64,000 bases of DNA from Nonomuraea gerenzanensis (GTDB lineage Bacteria; Actinomycetota; Actinomycetes; Streptosporangiales; Streptosporangiaceae): the NCBI RefSeq assembly GCF_020215645.1, contig NZ_CP084058.1:3100001-3164000 (forward strand), written 5' to 3'. Shown piece after piece: positions 49,423 to 58,065 of the stretch. The notes beneath the pieces are model-generated. The model searched no databases. It had not been told where the DNA came from and saw nothing but the letters and a program-made list of their open reading frames with translations. Both the position numbers and the translations under genes were made by a program. The number at the start of each line of letters is the position of its first letter. Within the stretch, counting starts at the first letter, position 1.

Positions 49423-49999
49423 GGCAGGTGCGGCGTGATCAGCACGTTGGGCAGCTCGAACAGCGGGTGACCGGCCGGCAGCGGCTCCGGGTCGGTGACG
49501 TCGAGCACGGCCGACAGGCGGCCGGACACGCACTCCCCGGTGAGTGCCCCCGTGTCGACCAGCGAGCCGCGGGCGGTGTTGACCAGCACCGCCCGGTCAG
49601 GCAGCAGCGCCAGGCGGCGCCGGTCGAGCAGGTGGTGCGTCTCCGGCAGCGCGGGCGCGTGCACCGTGACCGGGTCGCTGCGCCGGCACAGCTCGTCCGG
49701 CTCCACCGCCTCGGCCCCCAGCAGCGCCGCCTCGGCGGGCGTGAGCGTGGGGTCCGACAGCAGGACGCGTACGTCGAAGGCGAGCAGCCGCTGCAGGACG
49801 AGGCGGCCGATGCGGGAGGCGCCGATCCCCCCGACCGTGCAGTCGTGCAGCCCGGTGCCGTCACCCGGCTGCCAGAGCGCCCTGTCGTGCCCGCCCGCGT
49901 AGGGCGGGCGCGGCTGAAGGCGAGCTCGGCGCCCAGGATGAGCGCGGCGACGCCGGGGCGCGACGTCGATGATCCGCGCGTCGATCCCAGGGAGAACAC
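49410..49999 (-). pseudogene. D-2-hydroxyacid dehydrogenase pseudogene
   Basis: The C-terminal half is readable: TVGGIGASRIGRLVLQRLLA (NAD motif, with the second Gly replaced), VNTARGSLVDTGALTGECVS and FELPNVLITPHLPYTA. The preceding sequence is split between frames: RPGVAALILGAELAFSR is in one frame and RPPYAGGHDRALWQPGDGTG in another. The N-terminal domain and the final helix are missing. The gene is broken. It overlaps the end of the DHFR-like gene by 13 bp. Confidence 0.75.
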
Positions 50000-50087
50000 C
50001 CGGGCTGCCCTGCCGTCGTCTCACGCCGGATGTAACCGTTTTATATCCCGGGCCGCGCGATCGCCGCTGACCTGCACTATCGTGGAA

Positions 50088-50124
50088 GCCGAGTCCGGCA
50101 CACTGATCCTGTGCCGGACTCGGC
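50088..50124. terminator. Strong terminator hairpin of the repeat-protein gene
   Basis: A perfect 15-bp inverted repeat (arm GCCGAGTCCGGCACA) encloses a seven-nt loop, beginning 12 nt beyond the stop of the minus-strand repeat-protein gene. It is one of the strongest hairpins in the window. Confidence 0.8.
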
Positions 50125-50135
50125 CACGCGAAGGG

Positions 50136-51002
50136 TTAGCTCCTGCTCCACACCGACGCGATGACGCCGTCCTCGGCGCTCAGGATCTGCGGCCGGTAGC
50201 CCAGCGTCTTGAGCTGCGCCGCCTTCACCGTGTACGCCACCTTCGACAGGCTCAGGTACTCCTTGACTCCGGTGGTGCTGCCCTTGGCCCACACGGTCGA
50301 GTACAACTTGCCGGGCCCGACGGCCATGAGCACCGGGCGCAGGCCCTGCTTCGCCTTGGCCAGCAGCTCCTGGCCGCGCTGCTCCACGGTCTGGCCGAGC
50401 GTCACCTGCAGGGTGCCCGTGGCGGCGCCCGCCACCCAGACGGCCGCGTAGAGCGGCTTCTCCACCGTGCCGTACACGTCCAGCGAGGCGATGCTGTAGC
50501 CGGCGGCGCTCAGCTCGGCGTTGACCTTGACCAGGGTCTCCTTCGTCAGCGCCAGCTCGGACTTGACGAGCTGCGTGGTCTTCTCGAAGACCACCGCGAA
50601 GACCGCGGCCGGGCCGGTGCCCGTGCCGGTGACCAGCTTGGGCTGGAAGCCCAGCTTGGCCTGCTCCGCGATGCGCCGGGGCAGGTCGGCGGCCGACAGG
50701 CCCTGCAGCACGTTGACCTTGCGGGTGGCGTCCTTGACCCACAGGGACGTGTAGCGCGGGCTGGCCGCGTCGGTGACGTTCAGCGCCTGCGGCACGTACC
50801 CCTTGCCCAGCAGCTCCTTGACCCGCTGCACCAGCGTCGAGCCGCTGAGCGCGTCGAGGGAGAGCCAGTCGAGCGCCTGGTTCTGGACGGCCTGCGCGGT
50901 CGTGCTCTGCGCCGTCGCCGCCGGGGCGGTGACGCCCAGCAGGGGTGCGGTGGCGAGCGCCACGGCCGCGGTCAGGGTGATCGCTCTGTTCTTGCCCCTC
51001 AT
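50136..51002 (-). CDS. Secreted protein with tandem beta-type repeats (BTRD1-like)
   Basis: 288 residues with a signal peptide (AITLTAAVALATAPLLGVTA, cleaved near ATAQ). The mature part consists of five repeats of about 50 residues. Each ends in a -Y-x-[SA]-[VL]-W-x-K-like strand: PRYTSLWVKD, AVFAVVFEK, PLYAAVWVAG, LYSTVWAKG and VIASVWSRS. The pattern resembles the bacterial tandem repeat domain found in secreted esterases and polyglycine-hydrolase-like proteins. No catalytic domain is attached. Confidence 0.75.
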   Translation of the reverse strand: MRGKNRAITLTAAVALATAPLLGVTAPAATAQSTTAQAVQNQALDWLSLDALSGSTLVQRVKELLGKGYVPQALNVTDAASPRYTSLWVKDATRKVNVLQGLSAADLPRRIAEQAKLGFQPKLVTGTGTGPAAVFAVVFEKTTQLVKSELALTKETLVKVNAELSAAGYSIASLDVYGTVEKPLYAAVWVAGAATGTLQVTLGQTVEQRGQELLAKAKQGLRPVLMAVGPGKLYSTVWAKGSTTGVKEYLSLSKVAYTVKAAQLKTLGYRPQILSAEDGVIASVWSRS

Positions 51003-51136
51003 GGTCCTCCTATGTAGGTAAAGGTCATCCCATTTGCGGACAAGAGGGGACCATAACAGAGCATGAGGGGAAGGCGACCTACCGTTACGGCGATCGTGAC
51101 AAGGCTGTGTCAAAACCCTTTACAGGCGAGTTTCGC

Positions 51137-51790
51137 TCATGTTTTTGGGACGACGCTTGTGACGACGCAGAGCTGCGCCCGCAAGGTTTCGTACGCCCAG
51201 CGCCCGAACCGCTCCGGCGCCCAGCCGCGCTCGCGCACGAACAGCAGGTAGAGGTCCGGGCTCAGCACCCCGTAGAGCAGGTCGGCGGCCTCCTCCACCG
51301 GCACCTCGGGGCGCGCGCCCGGCTTGGCCATGAGCGCGACCGCCGCGGCCGTCGCCACGACGTGGCGCGGGTCCTCCTCGTCCGGCCACATCTCGGACAC
51401 CTCGGGATCGGTGGCCGCCGCCACCTCCAGCACCTTGGTGATCGGCGCCACCCGCTCCAGCACGCCGAGCGTCCCGGTCACGTGGCCGCGCAGGTGCTCC
51501 TCGGCCGTGCCGGCGGCCATGGCCGCGCGGAACCAGGGCCGGTCGAGCGTCGCCACGGGCAGGTCGTCGCCCGCGATCGTGACGTCGACCAGCTCCTTGA
51601 GCAGCCGGCGCTTGTTGCCGAACACGAAGTAGACCGTCTGCACGGCCACGCCCGCCCTGGTGGCGATCTCCTGCAGCGTGGTCGCGCCGTACCCCTGCGC
51701 CACGAACAGGTCTCCGGCGGCGCCCAGCACCCGCCGCCGGGTCTCCGCCGCCTTCTGCGCCTTCTTGTTGGGCTTCCTGCCGTCGCTCAC
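51137..51790 (-). CDS. TetR-family transcriptional regulator
   Basis: 217 residues. The DNA-binding domain is ETRRRVLGAAGDLFVAQGYG followed by ATTLQEIATRAGVAVQTVYF, a textbook TetR helix-turn-helix. The rest is a helical ligand-binding domain. It neighbours the small DUF3817 protein gene on the same strand. Targets are unknown. Confidence 0.92.
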   Translation of the reverse strand: MSDGRKPNKKAQKAAETRRRVLGAAGDLFVAQGYGATTLQEIATRAGVAVQTVYFVFGNKRRLLKELVDVTIAGDDLPVATLDRPWFRAAMAAGTAEEHLRGHVTGTLGVLERVAPITKVLEVAAATDPEVSEMWPDEEDPRHVVATAAAVALMAKPGARPEVPVEEAADLLYGVLSPDLYLLFVRERGWAPERFGRWAYETLRAQLCVVTSVVPKT

Positions 51791-51830
51791 GCGTTCACAT
51801 TAGTGCAACTCTAGAGAGCGGCTACGGCTG

Positions 51831-52148
51831 TCAGGCGGGCTGCCCGGCCGCGGCGGTCATGCGCGCCGCCATCCGCCGCTCGAACCACAGTGAAGTGAAC
51901 GGCGGCACCGCGCAGGCCAGTCCGAGCACCACGGCGCCCCGGCTCCAGCCCGCCTCCCTGGCCGAGAGCAGCACCCCGGCCACGTACAGGACGAACAGCG
52001 CCCCGTGGACCGGCCCGAAGATCTTCACGCCCAGCTCGCCGGTCTCGGTCACGTACTTGAAGAACATCCCGATGAGCAGGCCCGCCCAGGAGCACGCCTC
52101 GGCCACCGCCACGGCCCGGAACCAACGCAGCACGATCCACCCTTTCAC
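51831..52148 (-). CDS. DUF3817 membrane protein
   Basis: 105 residues with three membrane segments. The signature WFRAVAVAEACSWAGLLIGM with FKYVTETGELGVKIFGPVHG is that of the DUF3817 family (integral membrane, YdzA-like). The function is unknown. It lies 40 nt upstream of the TetR regulator gene on the same strand and may be cotranscribed. Confidence 0.88.
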   Translation of the reverse strand: MKGWIVLRWFRAVAVAEACSWAGLLIGMFFKYVTETGELGVKIFGPVHGALFVLYVAGVLLSAREAGWSRGAVVLGLACAVPPFTSLWFERRMAARMTAAAGQPA

Positions 52149-52368
52149 CCGGTTTCGCGCTCACTCTACAAGCTGTAGAGGATGGTCGGATCACGCTCCT
52201 GCGGCGGATGGGGTGCTGGAGTCACGGCTGAGCGAGAGCGCGGTGGAGCACATCGAGGCCGTGCGAGCGGCCGGCATCGAGGCCGGCCTCGTGCCGCGGA
52301 CGCGAGCGCCACCGCGCCACGCTGGCGAGTGCCGCCGTGAACGGCCCGAGCAGGGAGGCCGGGCGACT

Positions 52369-52384
52369 GCATACAACGGTATGC
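52369..52384. promoter_or_regulatory. GntR-type operator upstream of the FCD regulator
   Basis: A perfect inverted repeat GCATAC-AACG-GTATGC resembles operators of GntR/FadR-subfamily regulators. It lies 37 nt upstream of the chosen regulator start, which suggests autoregulation. The bases 52149-52368 before it hold no recognised gene. Confidence 0.65.
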
Positions 52385-52420
52385 TCGGCTCGGGATCGCA
52401 AGCGAGGTGAGGAGGACCCA

Positions 52421-53050
52421 CTGTCCGAGGTCTACGACCGGTTGAGGGCCGAGATCGTCGACGGCACCCTCGCCCCGGGGGCGGCCCTCGTGGAGGTCAC
52501 GCTCGCGGAGCGCTACGGCACCAGCCGCACGCCCGTCCGCGAGGCCCTGCGCAGGCTCCAGCAGGACGGTCTGGTCGAGCGCGCCGACCGGGGCATGCGG
52601 GTGCGCACCCGCAGCCCGGAGGAGATCCTCGAGATCTACGAGGCCCGGATCGCCCTGGAGGCCACCGCCGCCGCCGGCGCGGCCCAGCGGCGCAGCGACT
52701 TCGACCTCGTACGCCTGGCCCGCGCCCAGAAGGCGATGATCGCCACCCCCGCCTCCGACCCGGCGGCCATGGCCGAGGCCAACCGGGCCGTCCACGAGGC
52801 CATCTGGGCGGCCAGCCACAACGGGACCATCGTCGACCTGCTCACCCGCCTCAACAACCACCTCACCCGCTATCCGCAGACCACGCTGGCCATGCCCGGC
52901 CGGTGGGACGAGGCGATCGCCGAGCACGCCGAGATCATCGAGGCCATCGGGCAGCGGGACGCGGATCGGGCTTACGAGCTGGCTCGCGAGCACATGACCA
53001 AGGCCAGGGAGCTCCGGCTGCGCATCTACGCGGACGACACGGACGCCTGA
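52421..53050 (+). CDS. GntR-family regulator (FCD domain)
   Basis: About 209 residues. The winged helix is VYDRLRAEIVDGTLAPGAAL with AERYGTSRTPVREALRRLQQ. The FCD ligand domain follows (EIYEARIALEATAAAGAAQR, and NRAVHEAIWAASHNGTIVDL, which holds a metal-binding-type His). The start is probably CTG 52421 because GGAGG lies 6 nt upstream and the operator at 52369 would otherwise be inside the gene. GTG 52337 is the alternative. Targets are unknown. Confidence 0.85.
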   Translation: MSEVYDRLRAEIVDGTLAPGAALVEVTLAERYGTSRTPVREALRRLQQDGLVERADRGMRVRTRSPEEILEIYEARIALEATAAAGAAQRRSDFDLVRLARAQKAMIATPASDPAAMAEANRAVHEAIWAASHNGTIVDLLTRLNNHLTRYPQTTLAMPGRWDEAIAEHAEIIEAIGQRDADRAYELAREHMTKARELRLRIYADDTDA

Positions 53051-53133
53051 CACGCCCACCCGCCCGGCTGCCTCGCACCTCGTGCGCGCCCGCCGACCGC
53101 GACGCCGGTCTGCCAGTCGTGTGGCTGGGGTTG

Positions 53134-53739
53134 TCAGGCGGTCGCGGGCACCGGCTCGGCGGTCGTTCTGGCTGTGGCCACGCCGACGGTCAGCAGCCCC
53201 ACCCCCGCCACCACCGTAGCCGGAATGATCACCAGCCCCTCCACCACAGGCAGCCCCGGACCGAGGATCAACACCACCGCCGCGACCAGCAACGCCACCC
53301 CCGCCAGCCGCACCGCCCGCTCGACCCCCCGCCACACGAGCCCTGCCCCGAAGGCCACCAGCGACGCCATCCACACCATCCCCGCCACCGCGTTCACCGC
53401 ACCACCAGCACCGCCCTCCACCTGCTCGGCCACACCGTGCAGAGGCGCGACATACGCCTCGAACCACGCGCCGGGAGCCAGCGCGCCGAAGGCGACCGCC
53501 AGCGCGACCGCGCCGGCGCAGGCCAGCCCGGACGCCCGCAGCGCCCGGCTCAGCGCGACGAGCAGCGGCAGCCCCGCGGCGACGAGCAGGCCGCCCAGGG
53601 CGAAGACGAGGTGTGCCGCCTCCCAGGTCGGGGCGGAGTGGGCGGCCTCGTTGTGCTCCAGCGGGTGCAGGACGTTCCCGACGGCGAACAGGATGCCGCC
53701 GCCGCCCACCAGTCCGCCGGCCAGGACGCGCAGGTTCAT
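53134..53739 (-). CDS. Multi-pass membrane protein of unknown function
   Basis: 201 residues, about six membrane helices (RVLAGGLVGGGGILFAVGNV, HLVFALGGLLVAAGLPLLVA). The N-terminal NVLHPLEHNEAAHS histidine pair suggests a loop site. No family is recognised. Ends convergently with the GntR gene. Confidence 0.7.
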   Translation of the reverse strand: MNLRVLAGGLVGGGGILFAVGNVLHPLEHNEAAHSAPTWEAAHLVFALGGLLVAAGLPLLVALSRALRASGLACAGAVALAVAFGALAPGAWFEAYVAPLHGVAEQVEGGAGGAVNAVAGMVWMASLVAFGAGLVWRGVERAVRLAGVALLVAAVVLILGPGLPVVEGLVIIPATVVAGVGLLTVGVATARTTAEPVPATA

Positions 53740-53951
53740 GGTCTTCTCCTCCGGGAATCGCGCGGGCGGCGGATCCGCCCCGCGCACGACCGCCAGTCCA
53801 CCCGCCCACCGGTCCCGTCCGCCTGAGCGACAGGTCCCGGCCGGGTCCCGGTCGCCAGGCGTCCCGGACGGGCTGGGCCTCAGTCGTCAGGGGTCCCGGG
53901 CGGGCCGGGACCCTGGTCCCATTGCCCGAGGTCAGGGCGAAAAGGGACGAT

Positions 53952-55901
53952 GTGCGCGTGCGCCTTTCCACCTGGCCGTGGGCGATCCCGTGCGCGGCCG
54001 CAGCCGCCGTGCTGATCGGCACCGTGCTCACCGTCAACGTCCCCGTCCATGACGCCGCGTACCTGCTGCTGGACGCCGTCGTGGGCCTGACCTACCCGCT
54101 GGTCGGGGCGCTGATCGTGACCCGGCGGCCCCGCGACCCCATCGGCTGGCTGTTCTGCCTGAGCGGCGCGGGGCTGGCACTGCAGGCGCTGGCGGGCGGA
54201 TACAGCTCCTTCGGCGAGGTGCACGGCTGGCCGGGCACCGGGTTCGCCGCCTGGGTGGTCAACTGGGTGTTCTTCGCCGGGTTCGGGCCGCTGTTCCTGC
54301 TGCCCGCGTTCCTGCCGGACGGCCGGTTGCCGTCGCGGCGGTGGCGGCCGGTCATGGGCGCGCTCGTCGCGGCCATGACGGTCATGCTGGTCGTGCTGAT
54401 GTTCCGGGACCTGCTGTGGGTCTGGGGGAGCGAGCGGCCGAATCCGGTGGGTTTCGTGCCGACGGCGATCATCGCCGGCTGCTTCGGGGCGCTGGTCAGC
54501 GCGGCGGCCCTGGTGGGGGCGATCGCGCTGGGCGTGCGGGTGCGCAGGGCGCAGGACCGGCGCCGGCTGATGCCGCTGCTCCCGGCCGTCATCGCGATCG
54601 CGCTCGCGGCGCTGATCGACTCCACCCGGACCGGCGGCACCTGGACCGCCGGGATCTGGCTGCTGGCGCTGACGCTGCCCGCCCTGCCGCTGGCCACCGC
54701 CGTGTCGATCTTCCGCTACCGGCTGTTCGACATCGAGGTGCTGATCCGGCGCACCGTCGTCTACGTCGTGGTGGCGGCGCTGCTGCTGGGCGCCTACCTG
54801 GCGACTGTGACCACCCTGCACGCGCTGTTCAGGCAGCGGGGCGGCGTGCTGGAGCCGCTGCTGGCCACCGGCGCCGTCGCGGTGGCGTTCGCGCCGGTGC
54901 GGGACGCCGTGCAGCGTGCCGTCGGCCGCCTGCTGTTCGGCAACCGGGGGGAGCCCGCCGCGGCCCTGTCCCACCTCGGGCACCTGCTGGAGGCGACGGC
55001 CGCCCCCACCGAGCTGCTCGACGGCGCCGCCGAGACCGTGGCGCGCACGTTGCGGCTGCCGTCCGCCGCCGTGGTCACCGCCGCCGGCGTCCCCGTCTCG
55101 GTGTTCGGCGGGGTGCCGGACGACGGCGTACGCATCCCGCTGCTCAGCGGCGGACGGGCGGAGGGAGAGCTGCGTGCGGCGCCCAGGTCGCCGGGCGAGC
55201 CGCTGACCAGGGCGGACCTGGCGGTGCTCGACGACCTGGCGCCCCATCTGGCGGTGGCGCTGGCGGCCGTGCGGCTGGCCACCGAGGTGCGGGACTCCCG
55301 TGAACGCCTGGTCAAGGCACGCGAGGAGGAACGCCGCCGGCTGCGCCGCGACCTGCACGACGGCCTCGGGGCGGACCTGACCACGATCGGGCTGAGGCTG
55401 TACGTGATCGAGGCCACGGCGCCGCCCGAGCTGCGCGAGCAGGTCACCGGCGTCAGGGAGCTGACCCAGTCGATCGTGGGGGACGTCCGGCGGATCGTGC
55501 ACGACCTGCGCCCGCCCGCGCTGGACGAGCTGGGCCTGTCGGGAGCCCTGGAGGACCTCGCGCTGGACGCCCATCCGGGGCCGAACGTCGCCGTCACGAT
55601 CCCGGCGCCGCTGCCCGCACTCCCGGCGGCCGTCGAGGTGGCCGCGTACCGGATCACTCAGGAGGCCCTGTCCAACGCGCTCAAGCACGCCGGCGCCGCC
55701 AACGTGGAGATCACCGCGGAGGCCGTGCCCGACCGGCTGCTGCTGCGCATCCGCGACGACGGCCGGGGCCTGCCCGAACCGGTGCGCGAGGGCGTAGGAT
55801 CCGGCAGCATGCGAGAGCGGGCCGCGGAGGTGGGCGGCGAGCTGCGGCGGTCGTCCGAGCCGGGGTGCGGGACGCTCGTGGAGGCGGTGCTTCCCCTGTG
55901 A
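53952..55901 (+). CDS. Sensor histidine kinase (HisKA_3/NarX-like)
   Basis: 649 residues. The N-terminal region has several membrane helices (for example WAIPCAAAAAVLIGTVLTVN and VVNWVFFAGFGPLFLLPAFL). A GAF-like part lies at about residues 330-440. The dimerisation helix carries the phosphorylated His in RRRLRRDLHDGLGADLTTIG. The ATPase domain has LKHAGAANVEIT and LLRIRDDGRGLPEPV. GTG 53952 has AAAGGGA upstream. It forms a two-component system with the next gene, which it overlaps by 4 bp (GTGA). Confidence 0.9.
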   Translation: MRVRLSTWPWAIPCAAAAAVLIGTVLTVNVPVHDAAYLLLDAVVGLTYPLVGALIVTRRPRDPIGWLFCLSGAGLALQALAGGYSSFGEVHGWPGTGFAAWVVNWVFFAGFGPLFLLPAFLPDGRLPSRRWRPVMGALVAAMTVMLVVLMFRDLLWVWGSERPNPVGFVPTAIIAGCFGALVSAAALVGAIALGVRVRRAQDRRRLMPLLPAVIAIALAALIDSTRTGGTWTAGIWLLALTLPALPLATAVSIFRYRLFDIEVLIRRTVVYVVVAALLLGAYLATVTTLHALFRQRGGVLEPLLATGAVAVAFAPVRDAVQRAVGRLLFGNRGEPAAALSHLGHLLEATAAPTELLDGAAETVARTLRLPSAAVVTAAGVPVSVFGGVPDDGVRIPLLSGGRAEGELRAAPRSPGEPLTRADLAVLDDLAPHLAVALAAVRLATEVRDSRERLVKAREEERRRLRRDLHDGLGADLTTIGLRLYVIEATAPPELREQVTGVRELTQSIVGDVRRIVHDLRPPALDELGLSGALEDLALDAHPGPNVAVTIPAPLPALPAAVEVAAYRITQEALSNALKHAGAANVEITAEAVPDRLLLRIRDDGRGLPEPVREGVGSGSMRERAAEVGGELRRSSEPGCGTLVEAVLPL

Positions 55902-56548
55902 GCGAGCCCGCGAGCCCCGTACGCGTGCTGCTGGTGGACGACCACCCGCTGCTCCGCCACGGCCTCAGGGCGCTGCTCGAACAGGTCGGCGGCGCCGAGG
56001 TCGTCGGCGAGGCGGGCGACGGCGAGGAGGCCGTCGAGCTGGCGCTCGCCCTCGATCCCGACGTGGTCGTGATGGACCTCGTCATGCCCGGCATGTCCGG
56101 CACCGAGGCGACCCGGCAGCTCATCGACCGCCGCCCCGATCTCGGCGTGCTGGTGCTCACCATGAGCGAGGACGACGCGTCCGTGTTCGCGGCGCTGCGG
56201 GCCGGCGCGCGCGGCTACGTGCTCAAGGGCACCGCGGGCCCCGACTTCCTCGCCGCCGTGTCGGCCGTCGCCAGGGGAGAGGCGGTGTACGGAGCGGGCG
56301 TGGCTCGCCGGATCCGCCGCTTCCTGACCAGCGGGCCGGGCAGCGGCCCGTTCCCCGAGCTGACGCAGCGGGAGCGCGAGATCCTCGACCTGCTCGCCTC
56401 CGGCAAGTCCAACGCCGAGATCGCGCGGGCCCTGTTCCTCAGCCAGAAGACCGTCAAGAACCACCTCACCTCCGTCTTCGCCAAGCTCCAGGTGGCCGAC
56501 CGCGCCCAGGCCGTGGTCCGCGCCCGCCGCGCCGGCCTCGGCGGTTGA
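55898..56548 (+). CDS. NarL/FixJ-type response regulator
   Basis: 216 residues. The receiver has VRVLLVDDHPLLRHGLRALL with the acidic pocket, the phospho-acceptor Asp in DVVVMDLVMPGMSGTE and YVLKGTA. The LuxR-type output helix-turn-helix is LTQREREILDLLASGKSNAE followed by IARALFLSQKTVKNHLTSVF. It is coupled to the kinase gene. The stimulus is unknown. Confidence 0.95.
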   Translation: MSEPASPVRVLLVDDHPLLRHGLRALLEQVGGAEVVGEAGDGEEAVELALALDPDVVVMDLVMPGMSGTEATRQLIDRRPDLGVLVLTMSEDDASVFAALRAGARGYVLKGTAGPDFLAAVSAVARGEAVYGAGVARRIRRFLTSGPGSGPFPELTQREREILDLLASGKSNAEIARALFLSQKTVKNHLTSVFAKLQVADRAQAVVRARRAGLGG

Positions 56549-56608
56549 ACGCCCGCCACGCTGGGTGGCGGTGATGAATTACCTCCTATACCGACATATC
56601 CGTTTGAC

Positions 56609-56637
56609 CTGCTTACTTTCCAATACCTCGTAAGCAG
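56609..56637. promoter_or_regulatory. Inverted repeat upstream of MarR-ABC operon
   Basis: Perfect 8-bp arms (CTGCTTAC and GTAAGCAG) are separated by 13 nt. TAATAT at 56641-56646 is a good -10 element only 8 nt before the ATG, so the transcript may be leaderless or nearly so. The repeat would be the MarR operator. Confidence 0.65.
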
Positions 56638-56653
56638 AGCTAATATTTCCGAC

Positions 56654-57106
56654 ATGAGTGCGGAGGACCTCTCCGACGCCTTCGCGGGCGTCATCGCCGG
56701 GCTCAACCGGCTGATCCGGCGCAGGGTGCGCAGGCAGATGGCCGTGCCCCCGCTCCGGGGCGCGCAGGCGGAGCTGCTGCGGCTGGTCGAGTCGAGCCCC
56801 GGCATCAGCGTCTCGGCGGCGGCCAAGGAGCTCTACCTGGCGGGCAACTCGGTCTCCACGCTGGTCAACCAGCTCACGGCCGCCGGCCTGCTGCACCGCG
56901 AGACGCGCAGCGACGACCGGCGCTCGGCCCGCTTGCTGCCCACACCCCAGGCCGAGGCGCGGCTGCGGGCGTGGCAGGAGCGGCGGGCGGCGATCGTCCG
57001 CGAGCACGTGGAGCTGCTGGGCGAGGACGACAGGGCCGCCCTGGCCGCCGCCCTCCCGGCACTGCGGAGGCTGGCCGACAGCCTGCGAGAGGAGGCAGCG
57101 GAATGA
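56654..57106 (+). CDS. MarR-family regulator of an ABC exporter
   Basis: 150 residues. The winged helix is ISVSAAAKELYLAGNSVSTL with VNQLTAAGLLHRETRSDDRR and SARLLPT, classical MarR. Its stop overlaps the ABC ATPase ATG (ATGA). It probably represses the exporter via the inverted repeat upstream until a compound is bound. Confidence 0.9.
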   Translation: MSAEDLSDAFAGVIAGLNRLIRRRVRRQMAVPPLRGAQAELLRLVESSPGISVSAAAKELYLAGNSVSTLVNQLTAAGLLHRETRSDDRRSARLLPTPQAEARLRAWQERRAAIVREHVELLGEDDRAALAAALPALRRLADSLREEAAE

Positions 57107-58065
57107 GCGACGACGATCAGCCGCAGGAGGACGCGACCACGGACCTGCGTCACGACGGCCGGACGCGCGAGGACGCGTCCACGGACCTGCGTCACGACGA
57201 GCGGCCCAGCGAGGACGCCGCAACGGACCAGCGTCGGTCGGGCGGCGAGGCCGTGACGGTCACCGGCCTGCGGTACGCCTTCGGCGGTGCCACGGCCGTC
57301 GACGGGCTCGACCTGACGGTGACGGCCGGCGAGGTGTTCGGGCTGCTCGGCCCGAACGGCGCGGGCAAGACGACCGCGATCCGCTGCGTGACCACGCTGC
57401 TGCCCGTCCCCGCCGGCATGGTGCGGGTCTTCGGTCACGACGTGACCACGGACCGGATGGCGGTGCGCCGCCTGCTCGGCTACGTCCCTCAGCAACTGTC
57501 CGCCGACGCCGGCCTGACCGGCCGCGAGAACGTCTCGCTCTTCGCCCGCGTCTTCGACGTGCCCCGCCGCGAACGCGCCGACCGGGTCGCCCAGGCGCTG
57601 GAGGCCGTCGGGCTGGCCGAGGCGGCCGACCGGATGGCGGGCACGTACTCGGGCGGCATGGTGCGCCGCCTGGAGCTGGCCCAGGCGCTGGTCAGCGCGC
57701 CGCGCCTGCTGATACTCGACGAGCCCACGATCGGGCTCGACCCGATCGCGCGCACCGGCGTGTGGGACTACATCATGGCGGTCCGCGCCGCCAGCGGGAT
57801 GACCGTGCTGGTCACCACGCACTACATGGACGAGGCCGACCAGCACTGCGACCGGGTGGCGCTCATGCACCAGGGGCGGGTGCGCGCGCTCGGCACGCCG
57901 CGCCGGCTCACCGACGACCTGCGCGCCAGGCTCGGCCAGGACACCTCCCCGACGCTGGAGGACGTCTTCCGCGACGTCGCCGGCGGCAGCCTCGACGACC
58001 CCGGCAAGGGAGGGGAGTTCCGCGATGTCCGGCGTACCCGCAACACCGCAGCCCGCGTCGGCTGA
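57103..58065 (+). CDS. ABC transporter ATPase (drug/daunorubicin-type)
   Basis: 320 residues. Walker A GLLGPNGAGKTTAIRCVTTL, Q-loop GYVPQQLSADAGLTG, signature YSGGMVRRLELAQALVSAPR, Walker B LLILDEPTIGLDPIAR and H-loop VTTHYMDEAD are present. A tandem 14-residue repeat (EDATTDLRHDGRTR type, three units) precedes the domain. It pairs with the following ABC-2 permease gene, which it overlaps by 41 bp. Confidence 0.92.
   Translation: MSDDDQPQEDATTDLRHDGRTREDASTDLRHDERPSEDAATDQRRSGGEAVTVTGLRYAFGGATAVDGLDLTVTAGEVFGLLGPNGAGKTTAIRCVTTLLPVPAGMVRVFGHDVTTDRMAVRRLLGYVPQQLSADAGLTGRENVSLFARVFDVPRRERADRVAQALEAVGLAEAADRMAGTYSGGMVRRLELAQALVSAPRLLILDEPTIGLDPIARTGVWDYIMAVRAASGMTVLVTTHYMDEADQHCDRVALMHQGRVRALGTPRRLTDDLRARLGQDTSPTLEDVFRDVAGGSLDDPGKGGEFRDVRRTRNTAARVG
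57127..57243 (+). repeat. Tandem 42-nt repeat at the ABC ATPase N-terminus
   Basis: Three degenerate units starting EDATTDLRHDG, EDASTDLRHDE and EDAATDQRRSG form a charged N-terminal tail. It is outside the ATPase fold and its role is unknown. Confidence 0.8.
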
